DNA of 64,000 bases. Source: CALMBW01 sp963779645 (GTDB lineage: Bacteria > Actinomycetota > CADDZG01 > WHSQ01). The notes under the pieces were generated by a model. The model searched no databases, had not been told where the DNA came from, and saw only the letters and a list, made by a program, of their open reading frames with translations. Below are positions 49,439 to 58,236 of the stretch, one piece after another; position 1 is the first letter of the stretch; every line of letters begins with the position of its first letter. The stretch is from positions 868,001 through 932,000 of the forward strand of contig CAVZYX010000005.1 of NCBI GenBank assembly GCA_963779645.1. Reading direction: 5' to 3'. A program made the position numbers and the translations under genes.

Positions 49439-50412
49439 CAGAGTGTCCGCTCGTATTCCATAACGGCTCTGATCTGTTCCTCGGTGAGGGGGTAGGCCGG
49501 AACCGGGATCCCTTGTGGTGGGGTTTCACCGAAGGCCGGCATGAAGGCGAACCGGCGCCCGTTGTTGATCGTCGTGAAGTGAAGACCCTCACTGAGGTGT
49601 GAGACGTCGCCTTGCCATAGGGCCATCCCCTGGTACCAGAGAGCGTCGTTCTCTTTACCTTGGCCCTCTGGGCCGTGACATACCGCGCAACGGGCTTCGA
49701 AGATCTCCTGTCCAGTCGCATCGTCGGCGAGCTCCGGGGGTTCGCTGTTCTCGGGGAAGGACTTGATGAACTCGATGACGTCACCAACCATCTGCGAGGT
49801 CATCGGCCCGCCGTAGGCAACTCCCCACGCCGGCATCGGGGTACCCGGGCGGCCACGCTCGATGGTGAACCTGATCACTTCTTCGTCCCAACGCTGGAAA
49901 ACGTTGTTGAGCGGGGGCGCGTTGTACTCGACCTGTTCCCCGGTGGAGGGGTCGACGAATCCGGTTGGAACAGGACCACCAGCTCCGTTACCTCCGTGGC
50001 AGAACGCGCAGTTCTGCCCGAGCTGGATCCCTTCTTCGAGTTCCTTGAAGGCCACCGCGTCGATGTCTTCTTCGAGCACTGGGGGGGCCGCGTAGATCAG
50101 GCTGCCACGGTGCTCGGACTCTTCATGGAACCGTTCCTCGAAATGCTTCTGGCGCTCGGTCTCGGGCAACCAGTAAGCGGGGATGAACACCGCACTGGCG
50201 AGCGTTGCGATGACTCCCCAGGTGAGGATGCGTTCCAGGCGCGGCCCTTCGAGGACCTCGTCGGGCTCACCCGGTCGCAGTGCATGAGGGATACCGATGC
50301 GCGGGCGCGGCGGGGTTCCCGGCCGCCCGCTGCGAGCGAGGAAGATCGCCCACATGAGGGCCGCGGGTACCAGGACGACAGCTGCTATGAGCAGTACGTC
50401 TCGCGTCTCCAA
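49438..50412 (-). CDS. membrane-anchored diheme cytochrome c
   Basis: The 324-residue protein has an N-terminal membrane anchor (LLIAAVVLVPAALMWAIFL), a second hydrophobic stretch (VIATLASAVFIPAYWLP), and two cytochrome c domains with CAFCHGG near residue 138 and CAVCHGP near residue 238; axial Met candidates follow (GTPMPAWG, FAFMPAFG). It replaces cytochrome c1 or QcrC as the electron outlet of the bc complex. It lies 46 bp after the Rieske gene. Hemes are attached by the Ccm system encoded nearby. Confidence 0.88.
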   Translation of the reverse strand: METRDVLLIAAVVLVPAALMWAIFLARSGRPGTPPRPRIGIPHALRPGEPDEVLEGPRLERILTWGVIATLASAVFIPAYWLPETERQKHFEERFHEESEHRGSLIYAAPPVLEEDIDAVAFKELEEGIQLGQNCAFCHGGNGAGGPVPTGFVDPSTGEQVEYNAPPLNNVFQRWDEEVIRFTIERGRPGTPMPAWGVAYGGPMTSQMVGDVIEFIKSFPENSEPPELADDATGQEIFEARCAVCHGPEGQGKENDALWYQGMALWQGDVSHLSEGLHFTTINNGRRFAFMPAFGETPPQGIPVPAYPLTEEQIRAVMEYERTL

Positions 50413-50457
50413 GCCCGCTCTATCCCTTTCTCTTTGCTAGATCAGTGTGGCTGTGCA

Positions 50458-51273
50458 CTACGTAGGCACGCAGAAGGGGCCCTGAGGGCCGGCGAACTTC
50501 TCCCACGTGCTCGTACCCCGAGGCGGACCTACCTCGACCTTCCCCGTGTCGACGACGAGCTTCCCGCCTTCATTGGCGACCGGGAACCGGTCCAGCCCCC
50601 GCGGTGCGGGACCTGCGAAGTACTCGCCATGCAACCGGTACTTCGAACCGTGACACGGACATTCGAACAACATCGATTCGCTGCAATGTGGAACCGAGCA
50701 TCCGAGGTGGACGCACTTTCGGTAGAGCGCCTGAACCTGGAGCTCGACGGCACCGATGGCGGCATAGACCGCAGCTTCGCCGGTACCTTCGTAGTAGGTC
50801 AGCCAGAACCGGCCTTCAGGGATGAACTTCGGCATGAAGTTCCCTGCGGGACCGATCTCCGCAAGGATCTCTTCGTAATCACCGGCCGTGATCTTCGTCC
50901 CGAAACCACCGGTAAGCCGGGGCCACAAGAAGCTCAACGACGACATCCCGAAGAATCCAAGGAAACCGATGAACGAAAGTGTCCACGCTCGGTTGAGGAA
51001 TTGACGGCGGCTAACGGATAGCTGGTCTTGAGTTAGTGGTTTGCGCTTCTTCTCGGGAACCGTCTCTACCGTTACGTCCGGTGAACCACCGGACGCGCCG
51101 GCGCCGGCCCCCGCAGGTTCAGCGTGCATCGGGGACGGCTTGGCATCGGCCGCTCCGGCACCAGCGCCGGCGGAAGCCTTGCGCTGTTTCCGGATCGTCA
51201 CGTTCGCCATGAACAGCGCCCAGCCCGCGATGCTGACTGCTACGACTACGAGGGCGATCGTTCCCGGACTCAA
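50458..51273 (-). CDS. Rieske iron-sulfur subunit of the bc complex
   Basis: The 271-residue protein has a short N-terminal helix, a Gly/Ala/Pro-rich linker (residues about 35-65), a second helix region with SRRQFLNRAWTLSFIGFLGF (twin-Arg-like RR), and the Rieske domain with CVHLGCSVPHC and FECPCHGSKY (two Cys, two His ligands of the 2Fe-2S cluster) near residues 188-208. It takes electrons from menaquinol and passes them to the cytochrome c subunit. It sits 16 bp after the subunit IV gene. Confidence 0.9.
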   Translation of the reverse strand: MSPGTIALVVVAVSIAGWALFMANVTIRKQRKASAGAGAGAADAKPSPMHAEPAGAGAGASGGSPDVTVETVPEKKRKPLTQDQLSVSRRQFLNRAWTLSFIGFLGFFGMSSLSFLWPRLTGGFGTKITAGDYEEILAEIGPAGNFMPKFIPEGRFWLTYYEGTGEAAVYAAIGAVELQVQALYRKCVHLGCSVPHCSESMLFECPCHGSKYRLHGEYFAGPAPRGLDRFPVANEGGKLVVDTGKVEVGPPRGTSTWEKFAGPQGPFCVPT

Positions 51274-51289
51274 CCTTGCTTCCTTTCCA

Positions 51290-52114
51290 TCACAACTCGA
51301 AGAAGAGATAGCCGCCGTCCCAGGGATAAACGAAGTTGAACCCGGGGCCTCGGAAGAACATACCGAGGATGGTCAGAACTGCGAACGTCAACATGAAGAA
51401 GCTGAAGATCACTATCGCCAGTTTGCGATCGTCGGGCCGGGTCGAGGGGTTCCGGTCGATGAACGGCGTCGCCATCAGGCCGATGATGATGACGGTTGGG
51501 ATCGACACGCCCGCGACCTGCGGGTGGAAGTAACGAAGCAGTTCCTGCAGACCGAGGAAGTACCACGGTGCCTTGGAAGGGTTAGGCGTCGTGTTGAAGT
51601 TGGCAAGCTCACGGAGTGGAGCGTCCACCGCGGTCGAGAAGAAGGTGAGTAGTGCCATCACGACCAGTAGGGAGACGAACTCCGCAGCCATCAAGTGCGG
51701 CCATACGTTGACGCGGTCCATCGGTTGACGCTCGACCTTCTGGATGGCTTCCGGCTTGACCACCGCAAGTAGGCGCTGGACCCGCTCGGGCACCGCGGGG
51801 CCGCCGTTACCGACAGCCTTCTTGGCGGGTGCTCCCGTGGGGGCCGGTTTCGTGGCAGCGGCCGCCGGCTTTGCTGCCGCGGCAGCAGCTGGTTTCGCTT
51901 CGGCGGCTGGAGCCGCAGCTTCCGAAGAGGCCTTGGCTGTCGGGTTGGTGGCGGGTGGAGGAGAAGTCTCGCCCGAGGCCTTGGTGGGATCTTTGGCTCC
52001 GCGTTCGGCCCTGACCCGCGCGGCTTTGGCGCGGGCGGTTGCGACCGCCGGTGACGATCCCTTCGCCGTTTCCTCGGCGAGTACCTGTTCGAAGACTTCG
52101 TCTGGTGTGGGCAT
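51290..52114 (-). CDS. cytochrome b subunit IV-like protein with Ala/Pro-rich N-terminal extension
   Basis: The 274-residue protein ends with three membrane helices of the PetD/cytochrome b C-terminal type, including PNPSKAPWYFLGLQELLRYF (PEWY-like Q-site segment reads APWY). The first 115 residues are charged then Ala/Pro/Lys-rich low complexity (KAKPAAAAAAKPAAA-type), not part of the fold. Splitting cytochrome b into b6 and subunit IV is the b6f/Firmicutes layout. It follows the cytochrome b6-type gene by 7 bp. Confidence 0.86.
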   Translation of the reverse strand: MPTPDEVFEQVLAEETAKGSSPAVATARAKAARVRAERGAKDPTKASGETSPPPATNPTAKASSEAAAPAAEAKPAAAAAAKPAAAATKPAPTGAPAKKAVGNGGPAVPERVQRLLAVVKPEAIQKVERQPMDRVNVWPHLMAAEFVSLLVVMALLTFFSTAVDAPLRELANFNTTPNPSKAPWYFLGLQELLRYFHPQVAGVSIPTVIIIGLMATPFIDRNPSTRPDDRKLAIVIFSFFMLTFAVLTILGMFFRGPGFNFVYPWDGGYLFFEL

Positions 52115-52121
52115 ATGGCTC

Positions 52122-52895
<774 letters not shown>

Positions 52896-52915
52896 ACTCC
52901 TTGCCTGCCTTTCTC

Positions 52916-53338
52916 CTACGAAGCTTTCTGTTCGGTCGGTACCGTACCCAAGGCACGGGCGGCTGTTTTCTTCTTTCCACCTGCTACTTCACTCTGGACG
53001 AGGGCGCCTGTCGGGCACCGCTCGACGCAGAGGTTGCATCTCGTGCATGCGTTGTCGTCGATCAGGAACAGGATGTCGTTGTCACCGATCTGACGGGCGA
53101 GCTCGACGTTACCGGAATCCTCTACCGCCTCAGGGTTGACCATGAAGATGCAGTACCAAGGGCAGATGTCCACGCAGCCTTCACAGAGGATGCACTGCTC
53201 GGGGATGAAATCGATGAAACGCTTCGGCTTCACCGCCGTCTTCAGCCAATCGGCATCAACCAGCGACATGTCGTAGTCGGCGCGGAAGATGGGCTTCTCG
53301 ATGATCTCCATCTTCTTAGGCTCTGGACCTTTAGCCAT
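52916..53338 (-). CDS. two-cluster 4Fe-4S ferredoxin-like protein of the bc operon
   Basis: The 140-residue protein has two complete C-x2-C-x2-C-x3-C-P motifs, CILCEGCVDICP near residue 49 and CTRCNLCVERCP near residue 94, so two 4Fe-4S clusters, like NuoI-type ferredoxins. It has no membrane segment and a basic C-terminal tail. It is co-transcribed with cytochrome b6, subunit IV and Rieske, which suggests a cytosol-side electron link to the reductase. That link is an inference; standard bc complexes lack such a subunit. Confidence 0.87.
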   Translation of the reverse strand: MAKGPEPKKMEIIEKPIFRADYDMSLVDADWLKTAVKPKRFIDFIPEQCILCEGCVDICPWYCIFMVNPEAVEDSGNVELARQIGDNDILFLIDDNACTRCNLCVERCPTGALVQSEVAGGKKKTAARALGTVPTEQKAS

Positions 53339-53344
53339 GTTTCC

Positions 53345-53716
53345 TCATTTGCCGCTCATGTATCCCTTGACGGGATCTTCAAGTCCTTTGCCTCCGGTGC
53401 GCTTCCGCTTCGCCTCTTGCCAGAAGTACATGAAGATCAGCAGCGCGGCCAGGAACGTCAGCTGTACGCCGTTGTTGATCATGTCTCTGATCATCTTGAT
53501 CTGTTGGGTGTTTAGGCCGTCCTCGTTAACACCGGGGATCTTCTGAGTGAACTCGATGATCTCGGCGATGTACTGATCGATCTTGTAGATGATCAGCGAG
53601 GGGATCTGGCCCATCGTGATGATGGCGAAGACCCAGATGGCCGATCCCAGGAGGATCGCCCTTGTCCAAGTGAAAGGCGCGTCAGTGAACCTGAAGAACC
53701 TGTCTCGGAGTCTCAT
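53345..53716 (-). CDS. membrane protein, first gene of the bc operon
   Basis: From ATG 53716 the protein has 123 residues, with an N-terminal helix (ILLGSAIWVFAIITMG) and a C-terminal helix (LTFLAALLIFMYFWQ) joined by a polar segment. A GTG three codons upstream (53725) is an alternative. TAGTAT lies 9 bases before the ATG, suggesting a leaderless operon mRNA. It is followed 6 bp later by the ferredoxin gene. It may be a membrane anchor for the ferredoxin; family not recognised. Confidence 0.7.
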   Translation of the reverse strand: MRLRDRFFRFTDAPFTWTRAILLGSAIWVFAIITMGQIPSLIIYKIDQYIAEIIEFTQKIPGVNEDGLNTQQIKMIRDMINNGVQLTFLAALLIFMYFWQEAKRKRTGGKGLEDPVKGYMSGK

Positions 53717-53766
53717 GCGGGCCACATACTAACGGCGCACTAGGGCGCCTGCACGCACGCGCGCTT

Positions 53767-53780
53767 GTGCATCTGTGCAC
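53767..53780. promoter_or_regulatory. GTGCA-N4-TGCAC palindrome upstream of the bc operon
   Basis: GTGCATCTGTGCAC has 5-bp perfect arms and lies about 40 bp upstream of the TAGTAT -10 box of the bc operon, between it and ccmD. It could bind an activator or repressor of the respiratory genes. A random palindrome is possible. Confidence 0.3.
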
Positions 53781-53815
53781 GTCAGAGGCGGTTTTGCGCG
53801 CGCTGAGCTAGTGAC

Positions 53816-53950
53816 TTAGTGACTCTTGGATCCGAGTTCGCCGAGACGCGCGGAAAGTCGCTTTTCGCGCAGGACGAGGGTCGCGGAGTAGCCCGCGATC
53901 GCGACGAAGACGATCACCAGAGCAACGATGAGCCAGGCCGAATTGCTCAT
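53816..53950 (-). CDS. ccmD: CcmD-like small heme-export protein
   Basis: A 44-residue peptide (start ATG 53950) with one membrane helix (WLIVALVIVFVAIAGYSATL) and a basic tail (REKRLSARLGELG) follows ccmC with a 4-bp overlap. Size, topology and position match CcmD, which releases heme-loaded CcmE from the CcmABC complex. The frame continues upstream inside ccmC but without sensible sequence. Confidence 0.82.
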   Translation of the reverse strand: MSNSAWLIVALVIVFVAIAGYSATLVLREKRLSARLGELGSKSH

Positions 53951-54705
53951 GCGTTCACCGGGTCCGATAGGCCGTCGGCATGAGGCAGCCGAGGAACCCG
54001 TTCTGCTTCGAGTTCGGCGTCTTCGACCAGGTCGGCAAGCTGCCCCACCCGCACCCGGGCCGCCAGCATCCACACGCTCAACAGCGTGAAGGCAGTCAGG
54101 GCGGTGAAGAAGGCAAGGAGCTCGGGCCCCCCAAGCCCGGAGTTGTCGGACAGGTTGCCCACCGCCGGACCTTGAGGATGAAGCGTTCTCCACCAGTAGA
54201 CGGAGAAGTGGACGATTGGAACGTTAAGGAAACCGACGATCCCCACGATGGCCGCCGGCCGTCCGATGGTTCGAGGGTCTGCAGCCAGGGCCCTGAGGAA
54301 TAGGTAACCGATGTAGGTCAGCCACATCACGAAGGCCGAAGTGAGCCTCGCGTCCCACTGCCACCACGTACCCCACACGGGGCGAGCCCAGATGGGGCCG
54401 GTGATCAACACAAGGGTGACGAAAACGACTCCTATCTCCGCTGCTGCCGTGGCAAGAAGGTCCCATCTGCGGTCTCGGGTCCTCAAATAGGCGATCGAAG
54501 CGATGAAGACGACCGCGAAGGCCAGATACCCGACCCAGGCCGAGGGGACGTGGAAGTAGAAGATCCGCTGAAGCGGTCCACCTTGCGCGGCCTCTGCTTC
54601 TCGAGCGATGAAGAGTGCGGCGAAGGCCGCGAACGCGAAGAGACCCCAAGCTGCAAATGCCAGGAGTCGGAGGCGGGCAGGCGTCAGGCCAGAGGTGTTT
54701 TGCAT
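53947..54705 (-). CDS. ccmC: heme exporter protein CcmC
   Basis: The 252-residue membrane protein has six helices and the tryptophan-rich WWD-type signature WGTWWQWDARLTSAFVMW near residue 123, with flanking His residues (YFHVPSAW, IVHFSVYWW). It delivers heme to CcmE. It is transcribed away from ccmABEF, separated by the M15 gene and a frameshifted oxidoreductase. TAGGCT lies 9 bases before the ATG. The bidirectional promoter region between it and the next gene is only 32 bp. Confidence 0.92.
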   Translation of the reverse strand: MQNTSGLTPARLRLLAFAAWGLFAFAAFAALFIAREAEAAQGGPLQRIFYFHVPSAWVGYLAFAVVFIASIAYLRTRDRRWDLLATAAAEIGVVFVTLVLITGPIWARPVWGTWWQWDARLTSAFVMWLTYIGYLFLRALAADPRTIGRPAAIVGIVGFLNVPIVHFSVYWWRTLHPQGPAVGNLSDNSGLGGPELLAFFTALTAFTLLSVWMLAARVRVGQLADLVEDAELEAERVPRLPHADGLSDPVNA

Positions 54706-54737
54706 CGAAGGGCCAGCCTACTTAAGGTCTGACTTCA

Positions 54738-55692
54738 ATGAGCACAAGACTTGGTCTGACCTTCCCGCTATTTCCCCTCGACGTGCGCGAGTCGTGCCAG
54801 CAAGCTCGCCGTGCTGAGGACCTCGGTTACACGGATGGTTGGACGGCGGAGGTGTCGGGACCGGATGCCTTAGCCGTGGCAACAGCGGTGGGGATCGCGA
54901 CCGAGACCATGAGGATCGGGTCGGCGATCGTTCCCGCGTACACACGTCCTCCCGCGTTGATCGCGATGGGGGCTCTCGCCGCGCACCAGGCAAGTGCAGG
55001 CCGATTCATCCTCGGCATCGGCGCCTCGTCACCGGTCATCGTTGAATCGTGGATGGGGATCCCGTTCGAACTCCCGTACACAAAGATGAAAGAGACACTT
55101 GCCGCGGTTCGAGCCGCGTTGTCGGGTGAGAAGGTCAAGATGCAAGGGAAGACGGTCACTGTGTCTGGGTTCAAGCTCGATACACCCGCGCCCGATCTCC
55201 CGATCTACATCGCCGCTCTCGGTCCGAAGATGACAGAACTCGCTGCGTCGGAAGCGGATGGGATCGCCCTCTATCTAGCGAGCGAGGTTGGGGTACGCAT
55301 CGGCGCGTAAGGCGGTCGGAGACAAAGAGATCGTGGAGCGCATCGTGTGCGTTCCAGACGTACCGAAAGAAGACGTCCGCGGGATGCTCAAGTTCCAGAT
55401 GACTCCCTACGCGGTGGTTCCGGCTTACAACGCGTACCTCTGCGCCCAAGGTTTCGAAGCGGAGGCGCAGGCCGCGGCGAAGCTTTGGAAGGCCGGCGAT
55501 AGGGGGGCCGCGGTCGAGGCGATCAGTGACGAGATGGTCGACGCGTTGAACCTTCTCGGAACGGCGGAGGAATGTAAGGAGCGACTCGATTCCTTCCGCG
55601 AAGCCGGACTGGACACTCCGATCCTCATGCTGTTGTCGCCATCCGGCCCCGAAGGAGCGGTACGCGCGGTGCAACGCATGGCTCCGTCGTAA
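54738..55692 (+). pseudogene. LLM-class flavin-dependent oxidoreductase, frameshifted
   Basis: The N-terminal half (54738-55310) has LLM/F420-type features: SADRLGLTF-like N-terminus, EDLGYTDGWTAEVSGPD near residue 28 and RFILGIGASSPVIVESWMG near residue 88. It then stops at 55308-55310, while the rest of the protein (KAVGDKEIVERIVCVPDVP on to AAGL-type helices) continues in another frame to 55692. Removing one G in GGCGCG near 55300 joins both halves into one ~317-residue protein. So it is a recent mutation or a sequence error. The family uses F420 or FMN; substrate unknown. Confidence 0.8.
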
Positions 55693-55700
55693 GCGAAGGT

Positions 55701-56837
55701 CTAATTGGTTACTTCGAAGTGCATCGGGTCGGGCCGCGACCAATAGCCGCCCCACGCGAATCCCCACTTACGGAAGATCTCGACGATCCGCGGATCCATG
55801 TCGCCTCGCGTTCCAAGGCGATTCGTCGAAACGTTGAGATCGATCGCTAGTCCGAATGCGTGGTTCGAAAGCGATCCACCAGGGTCTCGGTCGATGAACC
55901 GCGGCACATAGCAGCCGCCGTAATCACCAGTTCGGATCAGGTTCGCGAGGCCCGCGTCCGCGATCGCCTGAAGGGCGCCGGTTAGCCGGGGGATCATGAT
56001 CCGATGACATCGAACCGTCCCAAGGATCGGCACGGTCGCGTCCACGATGTTTGCGGAAACCCACGCAGGATCTGGACGGATGAAACCGTTCGGGAGGATC
56101 TCGAAACGCATCGCTCCCACAACTCCACCGGAGATGTATCCGACGGGTTGAGGTGCTGCGTTCGGATCTTGCTCCGCGGGGGCGGCGGCTTGTGGTGCGA
56201 GCCTCCGGACGTGCGCGCCACGAACGTTGTCGCGTAGGTCCCGTCCCAGAGATTCGATCGTCACCCCAGACTTGGCTCCCACTACGAAGACGGTTGGGTC
56301 GCCCAGCTCTAGCCGCTTCTCGTCGCCTTTCTGGAGCATCACGTCGGCGAGGTTAGGGACGCTGTTATCGGCGAAAGCTCCCACCGAGAATCGGGTTCCC
56401 GCGATGAAGATCTCGCCCGCGCCTGCCAGCCCGAGCCTCCGCGACGCATCGAAGGTTGGCACTGCCTGCCCCACGATCATCGAGACCCACACGAAATCCG
56501 CGTCTCGGGTTGCCGGAGGAGCCACCGAGCGGAAGACCAGAGGGTCGACCTCGGCAACTCGGAGTTTGAGGGGGCCGAGGACACCTTCTACGGAGACACG
56601 ACGAACCGAGACCGGAGCGATAACTGCGACGCCCTCGATCTCCGCGAGTTCTCGGATCCGGTCGTCGGTTAAGGGGCGCTGGGTTTCGATGACGAACACA
56701 GGTACCGCCGGGACCGGCGCGGGAAGCGTTGCGCCCCGCTCGGCGGCACCGGTTCGATCGGCGAACACATCGGTTCGCCCACCGCAGCCGACCGCACCAA
56801 GAACCACGGCAAGCACCAGCGCGACTTTCCTGGTCAT
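55701..56837 (-). CDS. M15-type D-Ala-D-Ala carboxypeptidase-like lipoprotein
   Basis: From ATG 56837 the protein has 378 residues: a signal with lipobox (LVLAVVLGAVGC), an unrecognised N-terminal region with FtsX/FtsX-like permease-adjacent beta sequence, and a C-terminal VanY/M15-like domain. That domain shows SLSNHAFGLAIDLNV (His-x6-Asp zinc ligands) and the end DPMHFEV with the third zinc His. It should trim peptidoglycan stem peptides at the cell surface. It overlaps ccmB by four bases, which decides the start, although it has no obvious tie to cytochrome maturation. Confidence 0.82.
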   Translation of the reverse strand: MTRKVALVLAVVLGAVGCGGRTDVFADRTGAAERGATLPAPVPAVPVFVIETQRPLTDDRIRELAEIEGVAVIAPVSVRRVSVEGVLGPLKLRVAEVDPLVFRSVAPPATRDADFVWVSMIVGQAVPTFDASRRLGLAGAGEIFIAGTRFSVGAFADNSVPNLADVMLQKGDEKRLELGDPTVFVVGAKSGVTIESLGRDLRDNVRGAHVRRLAPQAAAPAEQDPNAAPQPVGYISGGVVGAMRFEILPNGFIRPDPAWVSANIVDATVPILGTVRCHRIMIPRLTGALQAIADAGLANLIRTGDYGGCYVPRFIDRDPGGSLSNHAFGLAIDLNVSTNRLGTRGDMDPRIVEIFRKWGFAWGGYWSRPDPMHFEVTN

Positions 56838-57583
56838 CGCTCGAGCCCGTACTCGAACGTCAGAGCTCCGACGATCACGAAGATCAGATCGAAGGCGACA
56901 ACGATGCCGAACCAACCGCGTTCGGCGATCGCTCCGAAGCCTTCACCTAGGAACAGATCCGAGGACATCTCAACCGCGGCGATGAAGACGGGAACCAGCA
57001 TGGGAAGAGCAAGGATCGGAAGCATCAACTCACGGCTTGTCGTTTGCGCTGCGAGTGATGCAAAGAGGGTTCCTATCGCTACGAACCCGATGTCGGCTAG
57101 AACGATGACGAGGAAGAAACCCCACCAACCACTCCCCAGATCGATGTGGAAAAGCAAGAGGAAACTGGGAACGAGGAAGATCTGCACGATCCCGACATAG
57201 ATGAGGTTCGCCGATGCTTTGGCGAGGTAAAGGGCTGAACGATCTACCGGAACCAGCAGCAGTGCGTCCATAGCGGCGTCTTGTCTTTCGATCTCGAACG
57301 TCCGAGCGAAGGCCACGAGTCCCGCGAACAGAACCGTGACCCAGAAGAATCCCGACAGCACGTCGGCCGTGGGAACCGTGCCTAACGGTGTAGACGTGGG
57401 CCGGGCGATCTCCGTTCCACTCGGAAGGCTGAAAGCCAGAAGGAGCACCACAGTTACTGCGAACGCGAGCATTGGTGGGAGTGTGTCTCGGCTCCGCGAT
57501 TCGATCCGTAGATCTTTGCGTATGAGGGTAAGTGTCTTGGACAAGAATCCGGGTTCCCGGTACGCGGTGGCGACGGTGCTCAC
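56834..57583 (-). CDS. ccmB: heme ABC transporter permease CcmB
   Basis: The 249-residue membrane protein has six helices and the CcmB core: RKDLRIESRSRDTLPPMLAF near residue 20, GFFWVTVLFAGLVAFARTF near residue 81 and ERQDAAMDALLLVPVDRS near residue 100, then LMLPILALPMLVPVFIAAV. It forms the membrane part of CcmABCD, which loads heme on CcmE. It overlaps ccmA and the M15 lipoprotein gene by four bases each. Confidence 0.92.
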   Translation of the reverse strand: MSTVATAYREPGFLSKTLTLIRKDLRIESRSRDTLPPMLAFAVTVVLLLAFSLPSGTEIARPTSTPLGTVPTADVLSGFFWVTVLFAGLVAFARTFEIERQDAAMDALLLVPVDRSALYLAKASANLIYVGIVQIFLVPSFLLLFHIDLGSGWWGFFLVIVLADIGFVAIGTLFASLAAQTTSRELMLPILALPMLVPVFIAAVEMSSDLFLGEGFGAIAERGWFGIVVAFDLIFVIVGALTFEYGLER

Positions 57584-58236
57584 GACTGCACTTCTTCCTC
57601 AGCACGGAGCCGGTAACTAACGGCGTGTCCGTGTTGAAGGATCAAGCTCGCGTCGGCGAACGACTTAACACGTTTCGCGCCATGGGTCGCGATGACCGCA
57701 TAATGAGCCGGGTCTCGCCACTCCATGATCGCTGCACTGACCATCTCAGAGGCTTCGTCATCGAGATTCGCGTAGGGCTCGTCGAGTAGAAGAACCTTGG
57801 GGTCCGTAAGTAACGCTCGAGCGATCGCGGCGCGTCGCTTGAGGCCTGCGGACAGGGCATCGATGCGCGAGGACTCTCGATCCACCAAACCAACGGCCGC
57901 GAGAGCGCGGGCGACGTGGTGTTCATCGACGCCGTAGAGCCGGGCGAAGAGTAAAAGGTTCTCACCCACCGTCAGATGGCGATAGAGACCGGTCGCGTGA
58001 CCGACGTAAGCGATCTGGCGTCGCACATCTTCGTCCCCGATGTCAAGGACGCGGGCATCGAATGAGATGGTTCCGCGATCGGGCCGAAGCAACCCGGCGA
58101 TCACGCGCAACATCGTGGATTTGCCGGCACCGTTGGGGCCGAATAGACCGGTGATACCGGGATGAAGTGAAAGCGTCAGATCGTCGAGCGCGAGTGTTTT
58201 TCCGTAGGCCACTCTCACTCCATGAAGCTCGATCAT
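57580..58236 (-). CDS. ccmA: heme ABC transporter ATPase CcmA
   Basis: The 218-residue ATPase has Walker A GLFGPNGAGKSTMLR near residue 31, the ABC signature LSAGLKRRAAIARALL near residue 129 and Walker B VLLLDEPYANLD near residue 150, with the switch His in VIATHG. It uses ATP to release heme-loaded CcmE. The signature SAG instead of SGG is seen in other CcmA proteins. It overlaps its neighbours by four bases on both sides. Confidence 0.92.
   Translation of the reverse strand: MIELHGVRVAYGKTLALDDLTLSLHPGITGLFGPNGAGKSTMLRVIAGLLRPDRGTISFDARVLDIGDEDVRRQIAYVGHATGLYRHLTVGENLLLFARLYGVDEHHVARALAAVGLVDRESSRIDALSAGLKRRAAIARALLTDPKVLLLDEPYANLDDEASEMVSAAIMEWRDPAHYAVIATHGAKRVKSFADASLILQHGHAVSYRLRAEEEVQS

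Noticed and set aside
49660..51021. A 453-codon plus-strand frame across the cytochrome c and Rieske genes
   Set aside because: Antisense to heme and Rieske motifs that are clearly coding on the minus strand.
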